From positions 16,485 to 21,586 of the forward strand of contig DHSB01000165.1 of NCBI GenBank assembly GCA_002408385.1: a DNA stretch of 5,102 bases. Direction: 5' to 3'. Every line of letters starts with the position of its first letter. The stretch's first letter is position 1. The translations under genes were made by a program, and so were the position numbers. Below are positions 1-5,018 of the stretch, in pieces. Origin of the DNA: Myxococcales bacterium UBA5297 (GTDB taxonomy: Bacteria; Myxococcota; Myxococcia; Myxococcales; UBA5297). The notes under the pieces were generated by a model. The model had not been told where the DNA came from. It searched no databases and saw only the letters and a list, made by a program, of their open reading frames with translations.

Positions 1-150
1 CTCCGCGGAGTCACCTTCGCCTGGTTTCAACCTGATCGGGGGGTGCCCCGGGAGTCGTGGAACCAATCCGCAAGGTTGAGCGCCATACCCCGTTCTCCAG
101 AGCGGTCGATGGCGCCGCCCCCACTCTTCGCCGCTTCGATGCCTTCGACA

Positions 151-188
151 AATAGGCCCGGCCCCCGAGAACCAGGGACCGGGCCTTC
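151..188 (-). terminator. Terminator-like hairpin, best read on the minus strand
   Basis: Positions 154-161 (AGGCCCGG) pair perfectly with 179-186 (CCGGGCCT). The stem can extend inward with CCC (162-164) against GGG (175-177) across one bulged A. Read on the minus strand, the GC-rich stem is followed by TATTTGTC, a weak T-rich tail; on the plus strand there is only TT. It lies downstream of the minus-strand Ig-like fragment, with the palindromic repeats between them, so it may be that gene's original terminator. The short, impure T tract keeps confidence moderate. Confidence 0.45.
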
Positions 189-212
189 GATGCTGCCTCG
201 TACTCGATTTGC

Positions 213-370
213 GGCCGGGCGCACTGCTGTGCGCCCCTACCGACCTTCCACCGAACCGGCCGGATGCATTGCCCTGCGCCCCTACCATCCGGCCGGGCGC
301 ACTGCCCTGCGCCCCTACCGACCTTCCACCGAACCGGCCGGGCGCACTGCTGTGCTGTGCACCCCTATCG
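213..370. repeat. Cluster of four palindromic intergenic repeats
   Basis: Four copies begin at 213, 258, 291 and 337 with the core GGCCGGGCGCACTGCYSTGC followed by GCCCCTACC. Copies 1 and 3 carry a further 16-nt block (GACCTTCCACCGAACC). The 51-nt segments 213-263 and 291-341 differ at only two adjacent bases. Copy 2 lacks the 16-nt block, and copy 4 carries a 5-nt TGTGC duplication. Each core folds: copy 1 has GGGCGCAC (217-224) against GTGCGCCC (229-236) around a 4-nt loop, and copy 3 has GGGCGCA (295-301) against TGCGCCC (308-314). In copy 3 the loop-side changes keep a 7-bp stem. CCGGCCGG palindromes punctuate the junctions at 256, 289 and 334. Reading frames through the block translate to low-complexity repeats and are not genes. 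The type resembles REP/BIME-like intergenic palindromes; no mobilising enzyme is visible here. Confidence 0.85.
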
Positions 371-739
371 GCTGCCGCGGTAGTAGTCGACCGCCGGCGC
401 GAAGACCGAGGCGCCGGGGATGCGCCCGGTGAACGCGGTGCCATCGGTCGAGCCGAGCGCCTCGGACTGGAACGTGCCCGCGCCCGCGGCGCGGAAGTAG
501 ACCCGCACCTCGGCGACGCCCGAGACGTCGGTGACGGTGGCGCTGATCGCCACACCGGCTGCGGCCGGCTGGCCGTTCGCGACCGGCTGGTGGACGATGA
601 CCGGCCCGACCTGATCGCCTGTGCCCACCGCGACGACGAAGGGCGCGGCCTGGCCCTGCGCGGGCAGCGTCGAGACGTTCGAGGCCGCCGAAGCGTCGGT
701 CGCCTCGAGGTAGTACGAGACCGAGGGCGCGATGACCGC
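365..739 (-). pseudogene. Fragment of an Ig-like multidomain, probably secreted protein
   Basis: Reading downward from about 739, the minus strand encodes the end of one Ig-like unit (AVIAPSVSYYLEATD), then a linker, then nearly a full second unit. The second unit starts GPVIVHQPVANGQP and contains SGVAEVRVYF, GRIPGASV and AVDYY. This is the strand pattern of Ig-/FN3-like beta-sandwich repeats seen in large secreted proteins. It has no start codon of its own: the frame continues to an ATG at 868, but beyond 740 it runs antisense to the oppositely oriented plus-strand fragment, so that part is a shadow. At the other end the protein breaks off just after the YY of the last strand (about 380) and reaches a TAG at 365-367, where the palindromic repeats begin. 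It is therefore truncated at both ends. Homology to the plus-strand piece is clear by eye (GxPxxxGxxVAIxAxVxDxSGVAxVRxYF). The function of the parent protein is unknown. Confidence 0.7.
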
Positions 740-1020
740 GGGGAACCGGTCCCGCCCGGCGCGGCCGTCGCCATCCAGGCCGTCGTCAGCGATCCGTCCG
801 GCGTGGCGAGCGTGCGGCTCTACTTCAAGCCGGCCAGCGGATCCTAGACCTCGGTCGCGCTCGCCCAAACCGCGCCCGACTGTTCAAGACCTCCGGCGAC
901 ACCTGGCAGGGCGAGATCCCCGGCGGCTCGGTCACCACCGCGGGCGTCGAGTACTACCTCGCGGCCGTCGACTTGATCGCCGGGCCCGAGGCATCGTCCT
1001 GGACCACGGTGAAGGCGTAC
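740..1020 (+). pseudogene. Decayed Ig-like domain fragment (in-frame stop and frameshift)
   Basis: From 740 the plus strand reads GEPVPPGAAVAIQAVVSD, then SGVASVRLYF, and hits a TAG at 845-847. The same frame continues with recognisable sequence (TSVALAQTAP). Homology then shifts to another frame at about 875-885, continuing as LFKTSGDTWQGEIPGG, SVTTAGVEYYLAAVD and on to about 1020. These pieces align with the neighbouring minus-strand unit in the right order, so one ancestral Ig-like domain is split by a stop and a frameshift. There is no start codon or signal peptide in the homologous part, and the similarity begins abruptly at 740, where the opposite-strand fragment begins. Either this is a genuine pseudogene remnant or sequencing errors add to a rearrangement. 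Confidence 0.65.
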
Positions 1021-1240
1021 GGCGAAGAGCTGCCGGCCGCCGGCGAGGTCGCGCGGTTGGCGGCAGGCGCGGAGGTTGAATGGGCGGGCATCACGCCATC
1101 CGTCGGTTCCCCGAGAAAAGGTTGGTTGGGAAACGGAGCCAACCACGGACATCGACCTTGGAGCGGCGGGGCCCGAGCCCCGGGGCGCTTCCCGCCTCCC
1201 GGGCGCCCGGTCTACTCTCTCGCGGCGCGGGCGGGGGCTC

Positions 1241-1249
1241 GAGGAGGGA
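1241..1249 (+). promoter_or_regulatory. Ribosome binding site of the ketohexokinase gene
   Basis: GAGGAGGGA lies 7 nt before the ATG at 1257 and is strongly complementary to the 16S rRNA 3' end. It fixes the start of the kinase. The reading frame itself is open further upstream, back to 1080, but that extension overlaps the non-coding leader and has no comparable site. An ATG at 1249 is out of frame. Confidence 0.8.
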
Positions 1250-1256
1250 TGAGCAG

Positions 1257-2147
1257 ATGGCCAGGATCCTGGGAGTCGGCGTCGCGACCGTGGACACCAT
1301 CGTCGTCGTCGACGGCTTTCCGCGCGAGGACTCGAAGGTGCGCGTCCTCGAGCGGCGGGTGCGCCGGGGCGGCAACGCGGCGACCGCGCTGACGGTGCTC
1401 TCCGACCTTGGCCACGAGTGCCGCTTCGCCGGGGTTCTCGGCGACGACCCCGAGGCCGAGCTCATCCGCGCCGACTTGAGAGCCGCCCGCGTCGACGCCT
1501 CCGGCTGCCGCGTCATCCCCGGGGCCCCTACCCTGACCGCCGAGGTGATCCTCAACCGCGCGACCGGGTCGCGCACCATCCTCCACCACCGCGCACTGCC
1601 GGAGCTCGGCTACGCGGACTTCGAGCGGCTGGAGCTCGAGAGCCTCGACTGGGTCCACTTCGACGGCCGCAATGCCGCGCAGACGCGGCGGATGCTCGAG
1701 CTTGTCCGGGCCCGCCGCCCCCGGCTGCCGCGGTCGGTCGAGATCGAGAGGAACCGGCCGGGAATCGAGACCCTCTTCGCGCACGCCGAGGTGCTCATCT
1801 TTTCGCGCTCGTTTGCCGACGAGTGGTCCTTCTCCAGCCCGCGCCCGTTCCTCGAGCACGTGCGCCGCCTCAGCGCCGAGCCGCATCTCGTCTGCGCTTG
1901 GGGCGAGGAGGGCTCCTTTGCCCTCGGGGTCGACGGGCGCTTCCACTTCGCGCCGGCGCTTCGGCTCGAGCGGGTCGTCGACAGCCTGGGCGCGGGCGAC
2001 ACCTTCAACGCCGGGCTCATCGACGGCCTGTTGAAGACGGCCGACCTGCGCACCGCCCTCGAGCTCGCGAATCGGATCGCGGGCCTCAAGTGCGCGCAGG
2101 AGGGGTTCGCGGGCCTCGCCGCGAAGGCGCGACAGACGGCAGCGTGA
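1257..2147 (+). CDS. Ketohexokinase-like PfkB-family sugar kinase
   Basis: The 296-residue product is a complete PfkB/ribokinase-family kinase, expected to be cytoplasmic and to transfer the ATP gamma-phosphate to a sugar. The N-terminal half has ATVDTIVVVD, the REDS motif (residues 23-26) and the signature GGN (38-40). The C-terminal signature is VVDSLGAGDTFNAG, with GAGD at 245-248 and Asp248 as the catalytic base. Several segments match animal ketohexokinase (EC 2.7.1.3) as I remember it: SRTILHH, VHFDGRNA (133-140), SVEIER (160-165), LVCAWGEEGS (211-220) and AGLKCAQEGFAGL. Length is close to human KHK (298 aa). It is therefore probably a fructokinase making fructose-1-phosphate, or a kinase of a related ketose. 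One difference: where human KHK has the substrate-contacting Asn45, this protein has Thr43, so the preferred sugar may differ. The start is set by a strong ribosome binding site. It stands alone, convergent with the lipoprotein gene 82 bases downstream, and no clear terminator lies between them. Confidence 0.92.
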   Translation: MARILGVGVATVDTIVVVDGFPREDSKVRVLERRVRRGGNAATALTVLSDLGHECRFAGVLGDDPEAELIRADLRAARVDASGCRVIPGAPTLTAEVILNRATGSRTILHHRALPELGYADFERLELESLDWVHFDGRNAAQTRRMLELVRARRPRLPRSVEIERNRPGIETLFAHAEVLIFSRSFADEWSFSSPRPFLEHVRRLSAEPHLVCAWGEEGSFALGVDGRFHFAPALRLERVVDSLGAGDTFNAGLIDGLLKTADLRTALELANRIAGLKCAQEGFAGLAAKARQTAA

Positions 2148-2229
2148 AACGCGTCGAAGAACCCGCTCGAGCGATAGCCGTCTCGGCAGGCACGTGGCCG
2201 CTTGCCCGGCGCGAAGTCCCGGCTTGCGG

Positions 2230-2766
2230 TCAGAAGACGTTCACGTCCACGCGCAGCGTCACCTCGGCCTCGAGCGTCGTGTCCGACTCGGGCTGGCGTC
2301 CGGTGCCCTCGACCTCGATGGACATGGAGGGCGCGGAGACGAACGGCGCGAGCTCGACGTCCTCGAGATCGAAGACGAGCACCGGGTTGGGCGCGCGCAG
2401 GTCGAGCTTGTCGATGCCGTCCTTCTTGGCCACGAGCGCCCGCTTGCCGTCGGCGGCCGCGTAGAACCGCAGGCTCTCGAGAAAGCTGAAGTCCTGGTCC
2501 GACGGCGAGGCGATCTTCAACGTCAGGCGGGTCACCTTGACCGAGTCGACATCCGACTTGTCGACGCCCTGGTTCTCGAACTCCTGGTTGCTGCTGAAGT
2601 CGAGGTTGGTGAGCCCCTCGAACGGCGCGAAAGCCGGCAACAGCTTCAGCAGGCCGGGCGCGCCGTCAACCTTGGTGCTGCCCTGGACGGTGGTCTCGAA
2701 GGTGTCGACGCCGCAGGAGAGGAGGAGCAGTGGCGAGAGAATGGCGAGGAGGCGCTTGGAGCTCAT
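2230..2766 (-). CDS. Small lipoprotein of unknown function
   Basis: The 178-residue protein starts MSSKRLLAIL and has a classic lipoprotein signal: basic n-region (K4, R5), hydrophobic core, then lipobox L-L-S-C with the lipidated Cys at residue 18. Gly at +2 argues against inner-membrane retention by the usual rule, so an outer-membrane location is likely. The mature part alternates short hydrophobic strands (VDSVKVTRLTLKI at about 73-85, NPVLVFDLEDVEL, SMSIEVEGTGR) and ends in a beta-rich tail, TTLEAEVTLRVDVNVF. This suggests an all-beta sandwich; no catalytic motif is seen. The frame is open to 2865, but the upstream residues lack signal-peptide character, so the ATG at 2766 is preferred. 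A GTG at 2772, three codons upstream, is also possible; the only Shine-Dalgarno-like GGAG lies 13 nt before the ATG and is weak. I do not recognise the family, although similar unnamed lipoproteins seem common in Myxococcota. Confidence 0.85.
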   Translation of the reverse strand: MSSKRLLAILSPLLLLSCGVDTFETTVQGSTKVDGAPGLLKLLPAFAPFEGLTNLDFSSNQEFENQGVDKSDVDSVKVTRLTLKIASPSDQDFSFLESLRFYAAADGKRALVAKKDGIDKLDLRAPNPVLVFDLEDVELAPFVSAPSMSIEVEGTGRQPESDTTLEAEVTLRVDVNVF

Positions 2767-3224
2767 GCAGGCCACGATACTCCGAGCGCGAGGAAAGAAT
2801 CTCTTCTTGGGGCCGAACCAGTCGCCATCACGAGCGCCAGGTCGCACGGCCACCTCGCTCCTCATTCGTCGGCCCCACCGTCACTCAGCGGGGTCCCACG
2901 TCGCGTCTTGCTCGGACAAGCGGGCTCGCCGGACGCACTCGTTCGTGGTGTCGCGCTGGAACGGGGCGCAGGCGAGCGGCCTGAAGATGTGTCGAAGAAT
3001 CCTTCGAGCGAAATGCCGGGCAGCCCGAGCCCCTCGGCAGGCTCGGGGCAGCCTGAAGTCGCGGGCCCGACTCCGCCTCCCTCGATCCTCGGGAGGCCAC
3101 GCTCGGGAGTGAGCGGGTGGCGAGCCGAGGTTGGGGTGATTTCGCGACAGACCTTGAGGTAGCGGGCGCCGGCCTGAGGTATCGGGGCGAGCGGCTCTTG
3201 TTGCCTCGGGCTCCATCCGAAACG
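2767..3224. other. Non-coding stretch with a hairpin and a short tandem repeat
   Basis: No reading frame here has a plausible start, ribosome binding site and protein-like composition; the open frames are Arg/Ala/Pro-rich shadows. It must contain the promoter of the minus-strand lipoprotein, which I could not place. Two small structures are visible: a perfect 8-bp hairpin, CCCGAGCC (3024-3031) with GGCTCGGG (3040-3047), and a 20-nt-period pair, TGAGGTAGCGGG (3155-3166) and TGAGGTATCGGG (3175-3186). Neither has an obvious role. Confidence 0.5.
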
Positions 3225-3258
3225 AAAAAAGGGGCTGGCCTCTGCTGGCCAACCCCTT
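3225..3258 (-). terminator. Intrinsic terminator of the tRNA-Val unit
   Basis: On the minus strand AAGGGGTTGGCC (3258-3247) pairs with GGCCAGCCCCTT (3240-3229) around a 6-nt loop, AGCAGA. This gives a 12-bp stem with a single G-T wobble, running directly into a T tract. It begins about 12 nt past the tRNA 3' end and fits a standard Rho-independent terminator for a monocistronic tRNA. Confidence 0.93.
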
Positions 3259-3269
3259 GGTTTTCCTAG

Positions 3270-3341
3270 TGGGCGATGCTGGTTTCGAACCAGCGACCCC
3301 TGCCGTGTGAAGGCAGTGCTCTACCGCTGAGCTAATCGCCC
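3270..3341 (-). tRNA. tRNA-Val (anticodon CAC)
   Basis: The minus strand folds into a full cloverleaf of 72 nt. The acceptor stem is GGGCGAT with ATCGCCC, the D arm is GCTC-AGCGGTA-GAGC, and the anticodon stem is CTGCC/GGCAG with loop TTCACAC. The anticodon CAC lies at 3307-3309 and decodes GUG, a valine codon common in GC-rich genomes. The T arm is GCTGG-TTCGAAA-CCAGC and the discriminator base is A. The 3' CCA is not encoded (CTA follows the discriminator), so CCA must be added by a nucleotidyltransferase. It has its own promoter and terminator, so it is probably transcribed alone. Confidence 0.97.
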
Positions 3342-3376
3342 GCTTTTCTTCAACCTCACAGCCACAGCGGGCGCGG

Positions 3377-3406
3377 AATATGCCAAGCCGAGCCGTCGAG
3401 TGTCAA
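3377..3406 (-). promoter_or_regulatory. Sigma70-type promoter of tRNA-Val
   Basis: On the minus strand a perfect -35 TTGACA (3406-3401) is followed after 18 nt by CATATT (3382-3377), four of six matches to TATAAT. Initiation about 7 nt further on would give a leader of roughly 30 nt before the tRNA, a usual arrangement for stable RNA genes. It lies just beyond the stop of the lipoprotein gene at 3441, so the tRNA does not depend on that gene's transcript. Confidence 0.75.
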
Positions 3407-3440
3407 ACGAAAACTCGACCGCCTGCCTGACCGGCCTCTC

Positions 3441-4157
3441 CTACTCCCTGCCCGCCGACAGCTCCTTCGCCAGCAGATCGGTCACGTTGCCGACGACGTC
3501 GGTGAGCGCCTCGCGGTAGGCGCCGTCGCGCAGCTCGACCACGTCGAGAGCTTCGGCCTCGGGGTCTGCGGTCTGGTCGATGTCGAACGGCGCCTTCCAC
3601 AGCGTCGAGCCGTCGAGCAGGAACATCCGCGCGTTGCCCCGGGCAAACAGCGCCGTCTTGCCCGCGGCGCGGCGCACGCCGTGGCTCTCGACCACGACCT
3701 CGAGGACCGAGTTGGAGCCCCGCTTTGCGAGCAAGCGGTAGTCGGGCGGACCCGAGCGGTCGTCGACGAGGAGCCAGTCGAGCGAGGTGGCCACCTCGAT
3801 CGATGGCATCGCGGTCGACCAGGGAGGCGTCGGTGGCAGCCGGCTCACGAGGGCGGCGCGGATCCGCTCCTCGAGCTCAAAGCCCCCGACCTGCTGAGCG
3901 AGCTGCGCGGCGAGTGCAGCGTCGGCCTCCTTCGGCGAGAGCTCTGGATAGGCGCGACCTTCGTCCGAATCGACGCGGGCGACGTCCACCTCGGCGGCTT
4001 CGACCACGCGGACGACGATCGCCAGACGCCGCACCTCCTGCAGCGACTGGGGATTGAGCGGCTTGTGCGCGCAGGCGCACACCAAGCTCGCCGCCACGCC
4101 AACCAGCGCGGCGAGCCGGAAGGGGCTCGAGGTCAACATGCCAAGTGTGTTCTCCAT
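3441..4157 (-). CDS. Putative outer-membrane lipoprotein of unknown function
   Basis: The 238-residue protein begins MENTLGMLTS, with Arg14, a hydrophobic stretch (LAALVGVAASLV) and the lipobox V-C-A-C. Cys29 is the likely lipidated residue and Ala follows it, consistent with export to the outer membrane. The mature part shows a strand RRLAIVVRVVEA, an acidic linker, a helix SPKEADAALAAQLAQQ, a strand SVLEVVVESHGV (150-161), a strand RMFLLDGSTLWKAPFDID, and a C-terminal amphipathic helix REALTDVVGNVTDLLAKEL (about 216-234). This alpha/beta order recalls small periplasmic lipoproteins such as GNA1162/LpoB-like folds, but that is only an impression. The chosen ATG has GGGGA 5 nt upstream; alternatives are ATG 4139 (GGAG 12 nt before) and ATG 4193. 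The next unit downstream is the independently promoted tRNA-Val. Confidence 0.82.
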   Translation of the reverse strand: MENTLGMLTSSPFRLAALVGVAASLVCACAHKPLNPQSLQEVRRLAIVVRVVEAAEVDVARVDSDEGRAYPELSPKEADAALAAQLAQQVGGFELEERIRAALVSRLPPTPPWSTAMPSIEVATSLDWLLVDDRSGPPDYRLLAKRGSNSVLEVVVESHGVRRAAGKTALFARGNARMFLLDGSTLWKAPFDIDQTADPEAEALDVVELRDGAYREALTDVVGNVTDLLAKELSAGRE

Positions 4158-4401
4158 AGGGTTCCCCGCTCGGCTTCTCAAAAAAACGGGCACAGCCTAA
4201 CACGCGCGGCGAGGCCGGAAGAGGGCGTCGACGAATCGGCGCGGTCGCACCGAACCAGCGCGACTCCTTCCAAATTCGGACCACGAGCAGCCTCGCGCGC
4301 GAGCGGCGCGGCCTCGGTCTGGGCCGAACGAGAAGACCAGACGGCCAAGCCCCTAGATGGCTGTTGGCGGCCGCAGGCGGGGCGGTCGATGGCGGGTCGG
4401 C

Positions 4402-4417
4402 GGCGACCACGGTCGCC
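4402..4417. repeat. Perfect 16-bp dyad, possible operator or hairpin
   Basis: GGCGACC (4402-4408) and GGTCGCC (4411-4417) form a perfect dyad around AC. It lies about 245 bases upstream of the lipoprotein start on the opposite strand. In GC-rich DNA such a dyad can arise by chance, so a regulatory role is only a possibility. Confidence 0.35.
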
Positions 4418-4479
4418 TGCCATGCACCGGAGCGCCAGCGAAGGGGCGCCTCGGCCTCTGTCTCGAAGCGCCTGCTTCC

Positions 4480-4522
4480 GAAAAAGAAAGCCCGAGGAGC
4501 GCGCGAACCTGCGCTCCTCGGG
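4480..4522 (-). terminator. Strong intrinsic terminator without an assigned gene
   Basis: CCCGAGGAGCGC (4491-4502) pairs perfectly over 12 bp with GCGCTCCTCGGG (4511-4522) around an 8-nt loop. On the minus strand the stem is followed at once by CTTTCTTTTTCGG, a good T tract. On the plus strand no T run follows, so the direction is clear. No convincing minus-strand gene ends upstream of it; the nearest frame stops at 4541, 19 nt before the hairpin, but does not look coding. It may end a small RNA or a short unrecognised gene lying at about 4530-4830. Confidence 0.8.
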
Positions 4523-4903
4523 GAAGAGGTTTGCCCGGCATCATCTTGGTTCTGCGTGGAGCCCTCCTTTCGTTTTGGTTTGCTTGCGGCTGTCGGCCTC
4601 GTCACCTCCTTTGCCTTCGGTTGATTGCGTCCGATCCTTGGAGAGAGGGGGCAGCAGAGCTCGAAGGTAGATCTCGCGCTGCTGGCCGCGTCGCAATCGA
4701 CGCCGAGCCATGCTTCGCGGCCGTGATTCGGCGAAGACGTTGGCCGGAGCAGCGACCGGAATTGGGAGTTCGGTAAACCATGAAGCACCTGTCCAGAGTT
4801 CGCCCTGCCGCCATTTCATGGTCCGTGCCGAACGCTCATCGCCCGTGAAGTCGCAGGGTTAGGCCCCGCGCGAGAAGGGTCACAGCGAACCGGTGGGGTT
4901 GAA

Positions 4904-4998
4904 AAACACCCCTTCGAACCCCCTGCCCCTTCGTGCCTGAAGCCCTGGGACGACAGGCGCTCCGGGCGGGCTTGGAACATCGCTTCGACGGGGTGTTT
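4904..4998. repeat. 15-nt inverted repeat with 65-nt spacer
   Basis: AAACACCCCTTCGAA (4904-4918) and TTCGACGGGGTGTTT (4984-4998) are reverse complements at 14 of 15 positions. The 65-nt spacer contains further pairing possibilities (GCCTG with CAGGC; AAGCCC with GGGCTT), so a single RNA could form a branched structure. It could also be a pair of sites flanking a small element, or a leader structure ahead of the possible gene at 5019. Confidence 0.55.
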
Positions 4999-5018
4999 CC
5001 AGCGCGCGCAAGGTCCTG

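Larger units (their letters stand above)
4194..5018. other. Long gene-poor region with several inverted repeats
   Basis: About 820 bases without a convincing protein gene. Open frames exist on both strands, the longest over 4357-4776 (+) and 3877-4788 (-). They are Arg/Ala/Pro-rich, and the small minus-strand frame 4541-4819 has clearly less GC-rich third positions than the true genes here. The 4158-4300 part should hold the promoter of the minus-strand lipoprotein. The rest holds a 16-bp dyad (4402-4417), a strong minus-strand terminator (4480-4522), an 8-bp inverted repeat (4778-4785 with 4816-4823) and a 15-nt inverted repeat (4904-4918 with 4984-4998). I saw no match to tmRNA, RNase P RNA, SRP RNA or rRNA. 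Confidence 0.5.

Noticed and set aside
213..370. Possible CRISPR array
   Set aside because: Spacing is irregular (45, 33, 46 nt). There are no unique spacers, since the inter-core block itself repeats, and no cas genes are visible.
209..847. Long plus-strand open frame
   Set aside because: It joins the palindromic repeats, the antisense of the minus-strand Ig-like fragment and the first part of the plus-strand Ig-like fragment. Only the last part (from 740) is protein-like.
1212..1946. Minus-strand frame opposite the kinase
   Set aside because: Arg/Ala/Glu-rich antisense shadow of a gene with complete family motifs on the plus strand.
2148..2229. Bidirectional terminator between the convergent kinase and lipoprotein genes
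   Set aside because: Only weak imperfect pairing (CCGC-TT-GCC type) and no T tract on either strand.
1418..2464. Long plus-strand frame overlapping the kinase and lipoprotein
   Set aside because: Very rich in Arg and Pro and in a different frame from the kinase; typical GC-rich shadow.
2194..3162. 322-codon plus-strand frame
   Set aside because: Mostly antisense to the lipoprotein at 2230-2766, which has a signal peptide and lipobox; the rest crosses non-coding DNA.
3681..4670. 329-codon plus-strand frame
   Set aside because: Antisense to the lipoprotein at 3441-4157, then runs through the strong terminator hairpin; no domain features.
3877..4788. 303-codon minus-strand frame
   Set aside because: Runs through the terminator at 4480-4522 and overlaps the lipoprotein gene in another frame; composition is unlike the real genes.
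4541..4819. 92-codon minus-strand frame ending just before the orphan terminator
   Set aside because: Its position is attractive, but there is no ribosome binding site, the third positions are much less GC-rich than in the true genes, and the sequence is Arg/Lys-rich without motifs. Kept only as a possibility under the orphan-terminator finding.
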